From contig JAKEHZ010000123.1 in the NCBI GenBank assembly GCA_022614735.1, forward strand, positions 1 through 34,302: 34,302 nt of DNA, given 5' to 3'. Under the pieces are notes generated by a model. It ran no database searches. It worked only from the letters and a program-made list of their open reading frames with translations, and was not told the origin of the DNA. Source of the DNA: Acidobacteriota bacterium. GTDB taxonomy: Bacteria; Acidobacteriota; Blastocatellia; RBC074. A program made the translations under genes and the position numbers. Below, piece by piece: positions 14,680 to 22,121 of the stretch (position 1 is the stretch's first letter; each line of letters opens with the position of its first letter).

Positions 14680-15798
14680 CCAGTCCTCATAAGCTGCCAC
14701 GAAATCAGGATCACGCCTCTTCAGCTTTTCGTGCGTGATGCGCCCGCTTCTGGTCATCATTTTGTATGCGAACGGCAGCGGCTCCAAATGCCAGTCATCA
14801 TGAATATTTTCCAGCAGCAGTAGGCTTGCAGATGCCGCATCCTGCAAACTTTCGACCAGAGGTCTTCTCGCGCGCTCGAACGCACCGAGTGCCGCTGTCA
14901 CATCCGATTCATCGGCAAAACATTTTGCCAGTGCAATCGAGTCTTCCAGCGCCATCTTCGTGCCGGAACCGATCGAGAAATGCGCAGTGTGGAGAGCATC
15001 GCCCAGCAGAACGATATTCTCGTGCCACCAGTGTTGATTTCTGATCAGCGGAAAATTGATCCACCTGACAAAGTTGTTTGTCAACAGCGGGCGCTCTCTC
15101 AGGTCAGCATCGAACACGTGCTGTAAATACTCACAGGTTTCAGCTTCAGACTTGCTGTCAAACCCGGCTTTGCGCCATGTCGCTTCATTGCATTCGACGA
15201 TAAATGTGCTGGTTGTTTTATTGAATTTATAAGAATGGGCGATGAAGTAACCGTCTCTATTGGTGCGGAATGTCAGCGTCAACCCGTGAAATAGCTGATT
15301 GGTTCCCAGCCAGATATACTTGTTCTTTCGCAAATCGACCGATGGCTCGAAAAAATCTCGATAAGTGTGACGCAACAGACTGCCGGCGCCATCCGCGCCA
15401 ACCAACAAGTCACAATCACGGTATCGGCTCACATCTTCAACATTTGTCCGGAAACGCAGATCGACATCAAGATCTCGACAGCGCTCGTGCAGTATGTTTA
15501 GAAACTTCAATCGCCCAATCCCGGAAAACCTGTTGCCACGGATCGTAACTTTCTGGTCTTTGTGAACAATATCAACGTTATCCCAAATTTCGCAATTACC
15601 GGTGATTTGCTGACACGAGGTGGGGTCGTTATCTTCCAGGTAAGAGAAGGTCTGGTCCGAAAAGACGATCCCCCAACCGAACGTGTCGTTCGGTCCATCG
15701 CGTTCAGCGATGCTTATTTCGTGCGACGAGTCCTGATTTTTCATCAGGATGGCGAAGTAGAGGCCGGCCGGCCCGCCGCCGATGATGTTGATCTTCAT
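14641..15798 (-). CDS. FAD-dependent aromatic acyl-CoA monooxygenase (2-aminobenzoyl-CoA/salicylyl-CoA type)
   Basis: This 385-residue flavoprotein has the FAD fingerprint IGGGPAGLYFA (about 6-16), the DG motif DLLVGADGAGS (about 130-140) and the GD motif LLGDALHTAHFSIGSGTKMA (about 264-283). That last motif is characteristic of the monooxygenase domain of 2-aminobenzoyl-CoA monooxygenase/reductase and salicylyl-CoA 5-hydroxylase, which are commonly fused to an OYE reductase. Here the reductase follows as a separate gene in the same frame. The final 12 residues (LRIAGCGLRIAD) are translated from the heptamer palindrome, so the natural C-terminus was replaced. The start is supported by GGGGGAAATAAC before the ATG. 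Confidence 0.88.
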   Translation of the reverse strand: MKINIIGGGPAGLYFAILMKNQDSSHEISIAERDGPNDTFGWGIVFSDQTFSYLEDNDPTSCQQITGNCEIWDNVDIVHKDQKVTIRGNRFSGIGRLKFLNILHERCRDLDVDLRFRTNVEDVSRYRDCDLLVGADGAGSLLRHTYRDFFEPSVDLRKNKYIWLGTNQLFHGLTLTFRTNRDGYFIAHSYKFNKTTSTFIVECNEATWRKAGFDSKSEAETCEYLQHVFDADLRERPLLTNNFVRWINFPLIRNQHWWHENIVLLGDALHTAHFSIGSGTKMALEDSIALAKCFADESDVTAALGAFERARRPLVESLQDAASASLLLLENIHDDWHLEPLPFAYKMMTRSGRITHEKLKRRDPDFVAAYEDWLRIAGCGLRIAD

Positions 15799-15820
15799 GT
15801 TATTTCCCCCAGCAAGACAA

Positions 15821-15935
15821 AGAGAGAATACGAAACAAACGAAAAACAGTTTTCAGTTTTCAGTTTTCAGCTGGGGCGAGATATCGCTGAAAACTGAAAA
15901 CAGAAAACAGTTTTCGTTTGTTTCGTATTCTCTCT
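15821..15935. repeat. Nested palindrome: GAAAC outer arms with a TTTTCAG inner palindrome
   Basis: AGAGAGAATACGAAACAAAC at 15821 is mirrored at 15935. Inside it, TTTTCAG units (15850-15870) are mirrored by CTGAAAA units (15888-15910) around the core CTGGGGCGAGATATCG. The inner core recurs almost unchanged at 28352-28388. It lies upstream of the monooxygenase start and must be part of, or beyond, that gene's promoter region. Confidence 0.9.
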
Positions 15936-16047
15936 TCATCTTCACGGTATCGCAAACGACGAGTGACGGGAGAAAATCAAGAATTATTACACCTCAAAAT
16001 ATTTGCCCAGGAACTTAGTCAATGATAAAACTTAGGGTAAGTTGATC

Positions 16048-16116
16048 GCAGGAGTTCTTGAGGACCCCTGCTATCGAAATCTCCTCCTGCTAGGAGGGCC
16101 CATCTCAACAAGGAGG
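16048..16116 (+). promoter_or_regulatory. Candidate 5' leader switch with two alternative pairings of the ribosome binding site
   Basis: GCAGGAG (16048-16054) is complementary to CTCCTGC (16084-16090). The overlapping CCTCCT (16083-16088) can pair either with the neighbouring AGGAGG (16092-16097) or with the true ribosome binding site AGGAGG (16111-16116) seven bases before the start codon of the secreted-protein gene. These pairings are mutually exclusive, as in translational switches or attenuators. No ligand or regulator is evident. Confidence 0.35.
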
Positions 16117-16123
16117 CTTTTCA

Positions 16124-16504
16124 ATGAAATATAGAATCCTATTTCTTGCTGCCTGTGTCATTTTTGTCGGTATGGCGCTGGCGTATGCTGCAGATGTGTC
16201 TGGTAAATGGGTTGCCCAGGTCCCCGGACGAGACGGTCAAACCCGTGAGACGACTATTACCCTCAAGGCTGAGGGGGAGAAGCTCACCGGCTCAGTCTCG
16301 GGAAGACAGGGTGACAATCCAATCGCCGACGGAAAGATCAAGGGAGATGAAATTTCTTTTACAGTGACGGGTGGCGGTGGCGGCGGTCAACAATTCAAGT
16401 TCATCTATAAAGGAAAAGTTGCCGGTGACGAGATTAAGTTCTCTCGAACCAGGGAAGGAGGAGACCAGCCGGCGCAGGAGTTCACTGCTAAGAGAGTAAA
16501 ATAA
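16124..16504 (+). CDS. Small secreted beta-strand protein, unknown function
   Basis: This is 126 residues with a signal peptide (MKYRILFLAACVIFVGMALA, cleavage near YAA). The mature part starts DVSGKWVAQVPGRDGQTRET and alternates short strands with Gly-rich turns, including LTGSVSGRQGDNPIADGKI. This pattern resembles small lipocalin-like periplasmic proteins that I associate with Acidobacteriota; no specific ligand or enzyme function can be stated. A strong AAGGAGG ribosome binding site precedes the ATG, within a structured leader. Confidence 0.75.
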   Translation: MKYRILFLAACVIFVGMALAYAADVSGKWVAQVPGRDGQTRETTITLKAEGEKLTGSVSGRQGDNPIADGKIKGDEISFTVTGGGGGGQQFKFIYKGKVAGDEIKFSRTREGGDQPAQEFTAKRVK

Positions 16505-16572
16505 CGCCTCGATGAGCCGAATCGCACGGCAACTGCCTGGACATTTCAGCCTGCGTTAGAGTCAGTTTAATA

Positions 16573-16637
16573 CGGTGAGCGGCAGCAAGTTGGTGAATGC
16601 ACTTATCGAAAGCTAGGTTGCTGCCGCTTCTCTACCG
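16573..16637 (+). terminator. Long-loop hairpin after the small secreted protein gene
   Basis: GCGGCAGCAA and TTGCTGCCGC form a perfect 10-bp stem around a 29-nt loop, with flanking CGGTGA/TCTCTACCG able to extend it. It lies between the small secreted protein gene and the next gene. No long T run follows, so it may be a terminator or part of the downstream leader. Confidence 0.4.
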
Positions 16638-16663
16638 TTCAATGTCGAGATGGAGAAGCAAAC

Positions 16664-17851
16664 ATGAATCAGATTGGTCATTTCCCCCACCTGCCAGAGA
16701 AGAACCATGTGGTGAAGATCTCTAGTTTACTCGGATTTTTTATTGTATTGATCGCCACTGCGGTTACAACGGCCGGACAGACGCCTACGCGCGGGCAAGG
16801 GCAGCCTGAGAGCTTATCCGCCGCGGAGTTTTCTCGCCTGAGCCGTGAATTATCCGAAGAAGGCGGGTTCTTCCGCTCGGATAATTTTACGTCCAACGAG
16901 ACCCCATATCTGCACGTGGTGGACAGACTGCGGCAATATGGTGCTACTGGCGGGGCCTACATCGGCGTCGGGCCGGAGCAGAATTTCACTTATATTGCGA
17001 AAGTGCGCCCGCGCATCGCCTTCATCGTGGACATTCGCCGCCAGGCAATCATCCAACATTTGATGTACAAGGCCGTCTTCCATCTTTCAACGGATCGCAC
17101 CCAGTTCCTTTCACGACTCTTGAGCAAGCCTTTGCCTAAGGAGAAAGCTCCGGTGCCTGATGCTACAGTTGATGAATTACTGACCTTCTTCAGCAATACC
17201 ACGGGAGACGACCAGGCATATGCAGCCAACCTTGCCGCAATCCGTAAAGCGATCCAGGAGGATTTTCAGTTTCCACTCTCCGAGAGCGATCAGACGAGTC
17301 TGGAATTTGTCTACAAGACCTTTCGAACTGAGGGTCTGGATATAGCGTTTCGTATCAATGGCTCGGGAGGCGGCAGTTTCCCTACCTTGAAGGATCTCAT
17401 TGCTCAGAGAGATCTCAACGGAAAGCTTGGAAACTTTCTCGCCAGCTCGGATGACTATAACTTCGTCCGCGGCCTGCACCGAAAAAATCTGATCATTCCC
17501 GTAGTTGGTGATTTCGGCGGAAAGAAAGCGCTGGCGGCAGTGGGGGATTATCTGCGGAAGAGCGGATTTACTGTGACCGCTTTCTACACGTCGAATGTGG
17601 AGCAATATCTTTTCGACGGTGGATCGTTTTCGGCCTTCGCTAACAACGTGCGAAAACTGCCCATCAACGACCGGAGCCTCTTCATTCGGTCCGCCTCCGG
17701 ACGTTCTTCACATCCGGCGCGGCTGCCCGGCCACCGGTCGGCGACATTATTGCAATTGATGATGGTCTTCATGCGGGATTTCGATGAGGGCCGGTATCAA
17801 AATTACTATGAATTGATCACGACCAATTACATTGCTGCTGAAAAGCCTTAG
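16664..17851 (+). CDS. Exported protein resembling the LIC_10091 family (methyltransferase-like fold), function unknown
   Basis: This is a 395-residue protein with a hydrophobic export segment at about 18-38 ending near TAGQ. The core begins FFRSDNFTSNETPYLHVVDR and continues AYIGVGPEQNFTYIAKVRPR then IAFIVDIRRQ. The GVGPEQN loop followed by an acidic strand end (VDIRR) resembles the first part of a Rossmann methyltransferase-like fold, and I associate the stretch with LIC_10091-type proteins. Later sections (NLIIPVVGDFGGKKALAAVG) are also Rossmann-like. Methylation activity in the periplasm would be unusual, so the fold may serve another purpose. The ATG has a GGAGAAG ribosome binding site. 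Confidence 0.7.
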   Translation: MNQIGHFPHLPEKNHVVKISSLLGFFIVLIATAVTTAGQTPTRGQGQPESLSAAEFSRLSRELSEEGGFFRSDNFTSNETPYLHVVDRLRQYGATGGAYIGVGPEQNFTYIAKVRPRIAFIVDIRRQAIIQHLMYKAVFHLSTDRTQFLSRLLSKPLPKEKAPVPDATVDELLTFFSNTTGDDQAYAANLAAIRKAIQEDFQFPLSESDQTSLEFVYKTFRTEGLDIAFRINGSGGGSFPTLKDLIAQRDLNGKLGNFLASSDDYNFVRGLHRKNLIIPVVGDFGGKKALAAVGDYLRKSGFTVTAFYTSNVEQYLFDGGSFSAFANNVRKLPINDRSLFIRSASGRSSHPARLPGHRSATLLQLMMVFMRDFDEGRYQNYYELITTNYIAAEKP

Positions 17852-18340
17852 TCAAATCTATGATTATTTTTTAAGTATCTGTTGAAGGCCACAGGCTATG
17901 ACCTCTTCGTTCGCATGGCCTACAAGTTCATGTGTCCTGAATAGATAAGAATATTTTACATAGTCTGAGTCGAGATGTTACAGAAACCCGCCTTGAGGTT
18001 TTACCTTCGTCTGTCGTAACTTGCTTCTAATACTTACCAAAACTAACTAACTGCTCGCTGGTACAGGTATTGCTAATATTAGCGACAGTGAAAGCTTTTA
18101 GAGAATAGCGGTAAGTTCTCACCGACCGCGGCTTTTGCTCTGCTGAGCTGTCATCGGCAGCTCGAAGTGGTGATCGAGGGAGTGAAAAGTTCCTGGGTCG
18201 GGGTTGAACTAGAATGTCTTAAAATTCTCCTATTCTTTGGGAATAATCCCGGGCGAATTTGTCTCTAGGTCTCTCTGGTCTGATCGGGCCTTTCTTCTTC
18301 TCCGATTACTTAACCAAAACACTTAGGAGGATGGAAATTT
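17852..18340. other. 489-bp non-coding stretch with short palindromes
   Basis: I see no credible gene here. It contains the perfect 12-bp palindrome GCTAATATTAGC (18072-18083), a small hairpin CGGT-AAGTTCTC-ACCG (18109-18124), and a GGCCA...TGGCC pair near 17887-17920 that may end the preceding transcript. The last 60 bases should hold the promoter and the AGGAGG ribosome binding site of the next gene. Confidence 0.5.
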
Positions 18341-18685
18341 ATGAAGAAATATATCTTTGTTATCTCACTGCTTGCTCTGTTTGCCTTGACCACGGCAGCA
18401 TTTGCACAGGAGGCAGACCAGAAGCAGGGGTCAAAGAAAGCCACCGTCAAGGTTGTATCCGTAGACGCCAGTGCTAACACGATCGAGGCTAAGGATACCA
18501 CGGGAGCTAACGTTACTTTGAAAATCAGCCCGCAGGCCAAAATCACAAAGGAAGGGAAGGCCATCACGCTTGCTGAGATCAAAGCTAATGACACATTAGC
18601 AATTGAATACGATGAAGAAGGTGGGAACTTAACTGCCAAAACAGTGGCGGTAGTAGCTGGTAAAGCGAAATCTTCTCAACCCTGA
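18341..18685 (+). CDS. Small secreted OB-fold-like protein (DUF5666-like)
   Basis: This is 114 residues with a clear signal peptide (MKKYIFVISLLALFALTTAA, cleavage after FAQ). The mature part has the pattern KATVKVVSVDASANTIEAKD then TLKISPQAKI and LAIEYDEEGGNLTAKTVAV. This five-strand arrangement is typical of DUF5666 and similar small periplasmic OB-fold domains. The start is chosen over an overlapping ATG at 18333 because AGGAGG is 9 bases upstream and the signal peptide begins here. Function is unknown. A strong hairpin follows. Confidence 0.75.
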   Translation: MKKYIFVISLLALFALTTAAFAQEADQKQGSKKATVKVVSVDASANTIEAKDTTGANVTLKISPQAKITKEGKAITLAEIKANDTLAIEYDEEGGNLTAKTVAVVAGKAKSSQP

Positions 18686-18691
18686 CGCATG

Positions 18692-18729
18692 CAGCAGCGG
18701 GTGTCGGAGCAGTCAGACACCCGCTGCTG
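18692..18729 (+). terminator. Strong 14-bp hairpin after the OB-fold-like gene
   Basis: CAGCAGCGGGTGTC pairs perfectly with GACACCCGCTGCTG around a 10-nt loop, directly after the stop codon. There is no T run, so termination is inferred from stem strength and position. Confidence 0.6.
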
Positions 18730-18805
18730 TGATGACCTATTTAGCACTTCTCAGCGTTATTCTCCTATAAATAAATTTTCGGTGTTTGGCTAAGTTAGGG
18801 AAAAG

Positions 18806-18887
<82 letters not shown>

Positions 18888-18911
18888 CAGTAGAACTTAT
18901 ATTGAGTTTTA

Positions 18912-18984
<73 letters not shown>

Positions 18985-19149
18985 TCAAAATGAGCGTGTA
19001 GCTTACTCACTCGATATACGTCTGTCAAGCGACAGTCAAAATCCGGCTTCTCGTCGGGTCGGGGGTTGGGCTAACACCCGTCCCACGCACGATGGCCATC
19101 CTTCCCAAAATACCTTTCCAATTATTGATCTAACTTAGCTGAGGCAAAA

Positions 19150-19249
19150 GGGCCAAGAATTTTTGTCATTTTTGTTCTCTTTGCCTTTTTTGTATTCCAA
19201 TTTCATTCCCGTAAGAGAGGCCGGCTTTATAAAAGCGGCCCGACTAAAG
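19150..19249. mobile_element. Partial second copy of the MITE-like element
   Basis: About 100 bases from GGGCCAAGAATTTTTGTC onward closely match 12957-13056, including CTCTTTGCCTTTTTTGTATT and CCAATTTCATTCCCGTAA, and end in AAAAGCGGCCCGAC in place of AAAAGTGTCCCGAC. The left half and left terminal repeat are missing. A degenerate GAAAC-type right arm (TGTTTCGC...TTCTCTC) follows at 19251-19287, as at the first copy. The rest of 18985-19356 holds no gene that I can support. Confidence 0.6.
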
Positions 19250-19356
19250 GTGTTTCGCATATTTTCGCGTGTTTCGCGTTCTCTCCTGAGCTATTCTTTG
19301 TCCAGCCGTTTGATCTACCAATTTGTATAATATGATCTGAATTCGAGCGCGAAACT

Positions 19357-20034
19357 ATGAGCAAACACCGCGAGCAGCAAACGGATTCTCAGACGGGCAA
19401 TCTATTCGGCGATCTTTCCGCCGGCGAATCCTTAACTCATACTGAATCCATCGTTTTTCCCCAGGATGATTCGCTCGAAAAAATTCTTGCCGATGTCAAA
19501 AGCAGTCATACCTGTGGCGCATGCAAACCCGGAATGCCGATAGTCTTCGGCGTGGGTCCTGAGCACACTGAACTGATGCTCATTGGTGAGGGGCCAGGCA
19601 TAGACGACATCAAATCGGAAATGCCCTTTCAGGGGCAGGCGGGGGTGCTGTTGACAAAGATGCTTGCGGCGATCAATGTCTCGCGGTCCGAATGCTACAT
19701 CTGCAATGTGATCAAATGCGTTCCACCTGGAGAGCGCAATTTTTCAATCGAAGAGATCGAAGATTGCCGGCCGTTATTGCTCCGCCAGATTCTCGCAGTC
19801 AATCCGCGATTGATTATCGCTTTTGGCGCTCTTGCCGCGCAGACACTGCTCAGATCGAAGAAGACGATCTCGGATTTGCGAGGAAGTCTTTACACACTGC
19901 GGCTCAATGACAGAGAAATTACGCTTGCGCCGACCTTCAATCCGGCTTACCTGCTCCGGGTGGCAGAGAAGAAACGAGAGGCGTGGGAGGATTTGAAGAT
20001 GGTGCGTGAGTTTTTGAACCGGGCGTCAGGTTAA
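19357..20034 (+). CDS. Family 4-like uracil-DNA glycosylase with an altered catalytic motif
   Basis: This is 225 residues. Family 4 landmarks are GEGPGIDD (77-84) with PFQGQAGVLL, CNVIKCVPPGERN, and four iron-sulfur cysteines C53, C56, C121 and C137 in the expected spacing. These enzymes remove uracil from DNA using a 4Fe-4S-stabilised fold. The second catalytic motif, normally HPAYLLR, reads FNPAYLLR (N195), so the conserved histidine is replaced by asparagine. Activity may be changed or rely on other residues. The first ~35 residues are non-conserved. The gene's 3' end overlaps that of the convergent channel gene by 9 bp. Confidence 0.85.
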   Translation: MSKHREQQTDSQTGNLFGDLSAGESLTHTESIVFPQDDSLEKILADVKSSHTCGACKPGMPIVFGVGPEHTELMLIGEGPGIDDIKSEMPFQGQAGVLLTKMLAAINVSRSECYICNVIKCVPPGERNFSIEEIEDCRPLLLRQILAVNPRLIIAFGALAAQTLLRSKKTISDLRGSLYTLRLNDREITLAPTFNPAYLLRVAEKKREAWEDLKMVREFLNRASG

Positions 20035-21123
20035 AGGTGGCAGTGGAGCCTTTATGCCTTCACGCTCAAAAGCGAGTTTGATGCGGCGGCGCAATTCACG
20101 CCCGATCTCGAAGTGCTTCGTCGGAGTCGTCTTCACCATCAACCGAAGCGTTGCCCCTGTATAGCTCAATTTGTCGACGCCAAGCATTGATGGTTCTTCG
20201 ATGATATCTTGCGGATGCTCCTCTCTCATCTGCCGCGCTGCCTCGAGCATAATATTCATGGCGCGATCAATGTCCTCGGCATAGTTAACTTCGACATCCA
20301 GGACGACCCGTGACCAGTCTTTTGACATATTCGAGACGGTCGTAATAGTTCCGTTAGGAATTGTGGTCAGTGACCCGTCAAGGCCGCGGATGCGAGTTAC
20401 GCGCAGAGTCAGCTGTTCGACTGTACCGGCAATATCACCGATCTTCACCGTATCGCCGACGCTGTACTGCTCCTCGAGCAATATCAGAAGCCCCGAAAAT
20501 AAGTCTTTGATCAGACTCTGTGCGCCGAAACCGACGGCAATGCCGACGACTCCGGCGCTGGCCAGAATAGGCGTGATGTCGACGTGGAGCTGTTGCAGCA
20601 GAATCATCAAACCGACGAACGAGATGATCGTCTGAACTGCGCCACGAAAGATAACCGATAATGTCTCCAGCCTTCTGCGCGCCGCAATTTCATCGCGAGC
20701 GACTGCGCTGCGTTCGAACAATGTGAAGATGGTTTTTATCAACGCCGATGCGAAACGCATCAGAAAAATTATCACGACGATGACAATTACAACTTTGATA
20801 CCGCGATCCTGCAGCCATTCGATTATTCCCCCCCTCAGCCTGGCGAGCATGCTGCCCACGCTTTCAATCTGTGTGCGTGTTTGCGGCATGAGGTAGATCA
20901 GGAGCACGAAATAGAGCATCCAGACCAGTGTGCGAAGGGCATTGGCGATCCATTCAAAGATGAGGTTTTTGAGCGAAGCGGGCGCATTATCGCTGTCCTG
21001 AAGGGAAGGAACAAAGCGGCGGACGATGCTGCGTTGCGCAACGCCAATCAGCCAGTGCAACGCCGCACACATCACGCCACCCGCGAGCAGGAAGAGCAGT
21101 GTTTTCAGGGTCTCAGTGTTCAA
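20026..21123 (-). CDS. Small-conductance mechanosensitive channel (MscS family)
   Basis: This 365-residue protein has membrane segments at about 5-27, 55-80, 105-130 and 160-180. The pore-lining helix is in ASAGVVGIAVGFGAQSLIKD, followed by FSGLLILLEEQYSVGDTVKI, the beta domain GTVEQLTLRVTRIRGLDGS and IPNGTI. These are standard MscS signatures. It would release osmolytes on hypo-osmotic shock from the inner membrane. The extra N-terminal helices place it among the medium-length MscS proteins. The gene converges on the glycosylase gene with overlapping 3' ends and lies 9 bp after the beta-barrel-like gene on the same strand. Confidence 0.93.
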   Translation of the reverse strand: MNTETLKTLLFLLAGGVMCAALHWLIGVAQRSIVRRFVPSLQDSDNAPASLKNLIFEWIANALRTLVWMLYFVLLIYLMPQTRTQIESVGSMLARLRGGIIEWLQDRGIKVVIVIVVIIFLMRFASALIKTIFTLFERSAVARDEIAARRRLETLSVIFRGAVQTIISFVGLMILLQQLHVDITPILASAGVVGIAVGFGAQSLIKDLFSGLLILLEEQYSVGDTVKIGDIAGTVEQLTLRVTRIRGLDGSLTTIPNGTITTVSNMSKDWSRVVLDVEVNYAEDIDRAMNIMLEAARQMREEHPQDIIEEPSMLGVDKLSYTGATLRLMVKTTPTKHFEIGRELRRRIKLAFEREGIKAPLPPLT

Positions 21124-21132
21124 CGGGGCAGC

Positions 21133-22002
21133 TTATTTGACTGGTTGAAAGAGGGAGGCTTCGTAACTCACTCCGAAAGTGATTCCACTACGCACGCTGT
21201 CGCGATATAAGCCCTTGATTCCCGCAATATCCCAGACCAGACCTGCGGCGCGAATACGGGCGCCGATGCGCGCCGCGCCATCCGACTCAGTTCCGAGCGG
21301 CGCACGGCTTCGCGTGCTGTGTCGTCCACTGGCTTCACCCACAAGCGTCAATCGGTCGTTGTATCGATATGTCGCAGCCAGGCCATAAAGGAGCACGTCA
21401 TTTTGCGTGAAGGAGTCAACCGGCGCAGTCAGAATGCCGAGGCCCAGGTTGCCGAAGAGATGGATTCGATCATCTCGGCCGAAGTGTTTTCCAACAATCA
21501 CTGTCGCAAAGAAATTGGTCTGATTTACGCCGATTCCGCGCTCCTGGTTAGAGTTCGGCAATTCCGCGCCAAAACGGAAGCCGAATGCAGGGGAGCGCTC
21601 TGTCTCGGCACGCAGTTTGATCTTCGTCGCAAGGTAGAAATCGCCGACATCATGAGTAGAATTTGTCCCCGTACTCAATTGTAGAGGAACCGCGCTGGGT
21701 TGGTACTGGCTGTTGATGCTCAAATAATTCTGCAGCACCCCACCCGTTTCCAATTCCACATTCGACGCGAGTCCGAATGTCAGTCTCACAACGCCGAACC
21801 GCGTCAGGTCACCGTTCAGACCCGAAAGAGGGAAATTCTTGTCCTGCAGAAAATCGATGCCGAACTCGAATCGTACTGAGCCCGGCTTAACGATTTCGAC
21901 ATCTTCGGTGATGAGCGGTCGCTGCTGCGCGCTCACAGGCAGGCTGATAAAAATTGCGAGGGTGAAAATCGCAGTCAATGTTCCTAACAAATGTGCTCTC
22001 AT
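21133..22002 (-). CDS. Exported beta-barrel-like outer-membrane protein, unknown function
   Basis: This is 289 residues from the ATG at 22002, chosen because it starts a signal peptide (MRAHLLGTLTAIFTLAIFIS, cleavage after VSA). The frame is also open upstream through the palindrome, where an earlier ATG at 22125 would add a translated repeat and is rejected. The mature part begins QQRPLITEDVEIVKPGSVRF and is rich in alternating strands with aromatic ends (FEFGIDFL, VRLTFGLASNVELETGG, FGFRFGAELPN). This resembles the phenol-degradation MetA-type or transporter-like barrel families. No substrate can be named. Confidence 0.7.
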   Translation of the reverse strand: MRAHLLGTLTAIFTLAIFISLPVSAQQRPLITEDVEIVKPGSVRFEFGIDFLQDKNFPLSGLNGDLTRFGVVRLTFGLASNVELETGGVLQNYLSINSQYQPSAVPLQLSTGTNSTHDVGDFYLATKIKLRAETERSPAFGFRFGAELPNSNQERGIGVNQTNFFATVIVGKHFGRDDRIHLFGNLGLGILTAPVDSFTQNDVLLYGLAATYRYNDRLTLVGEASGRHSTRSRAPLGTESDGAARIGARIRAAGLVWDIAGIKGLYRDSVRSGITFGVSYEASLFQPVK

Positions 22003-22012
22003 ATGAATGTCC

Positions 22013-22112
22013 AAGAGAGAAAAACGAAACAAACGAAAATAACGAAACAAACGAAAAAGCCTGAAATTTTTCGTTTGTTTCGTTATTTTCGTTTGTTTCG
22101 TTTTTCTCTCTT
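22013..22112. repeat. Perfect 46-bp-arm GAAACAAAC palindrome
   Basis: The arms at 22013-22058 and 22067-22112 are exact complements over 46 bases, with an 8-nt loop (GCCTGAAA). Units are GAAACAAAC and GAAAATAAC, closed by AAGAGAGAAAAACG. It lies between the barrel-like gene and the upstream sulfatase-modifying-factor-fold gene on the same strand, so it splits what would otherwise be a tight operon. Confidence 0.95.
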
Positions 22113-22121
22113 CCTCTTCGT

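Noticed and set aside
18109..18121. 13-base string CGGTAAGTTCTCA shared with 26581-26593
   Set aside because: A few shared 13-mers are expected by chance in a window of this size, and the flanks do not match.
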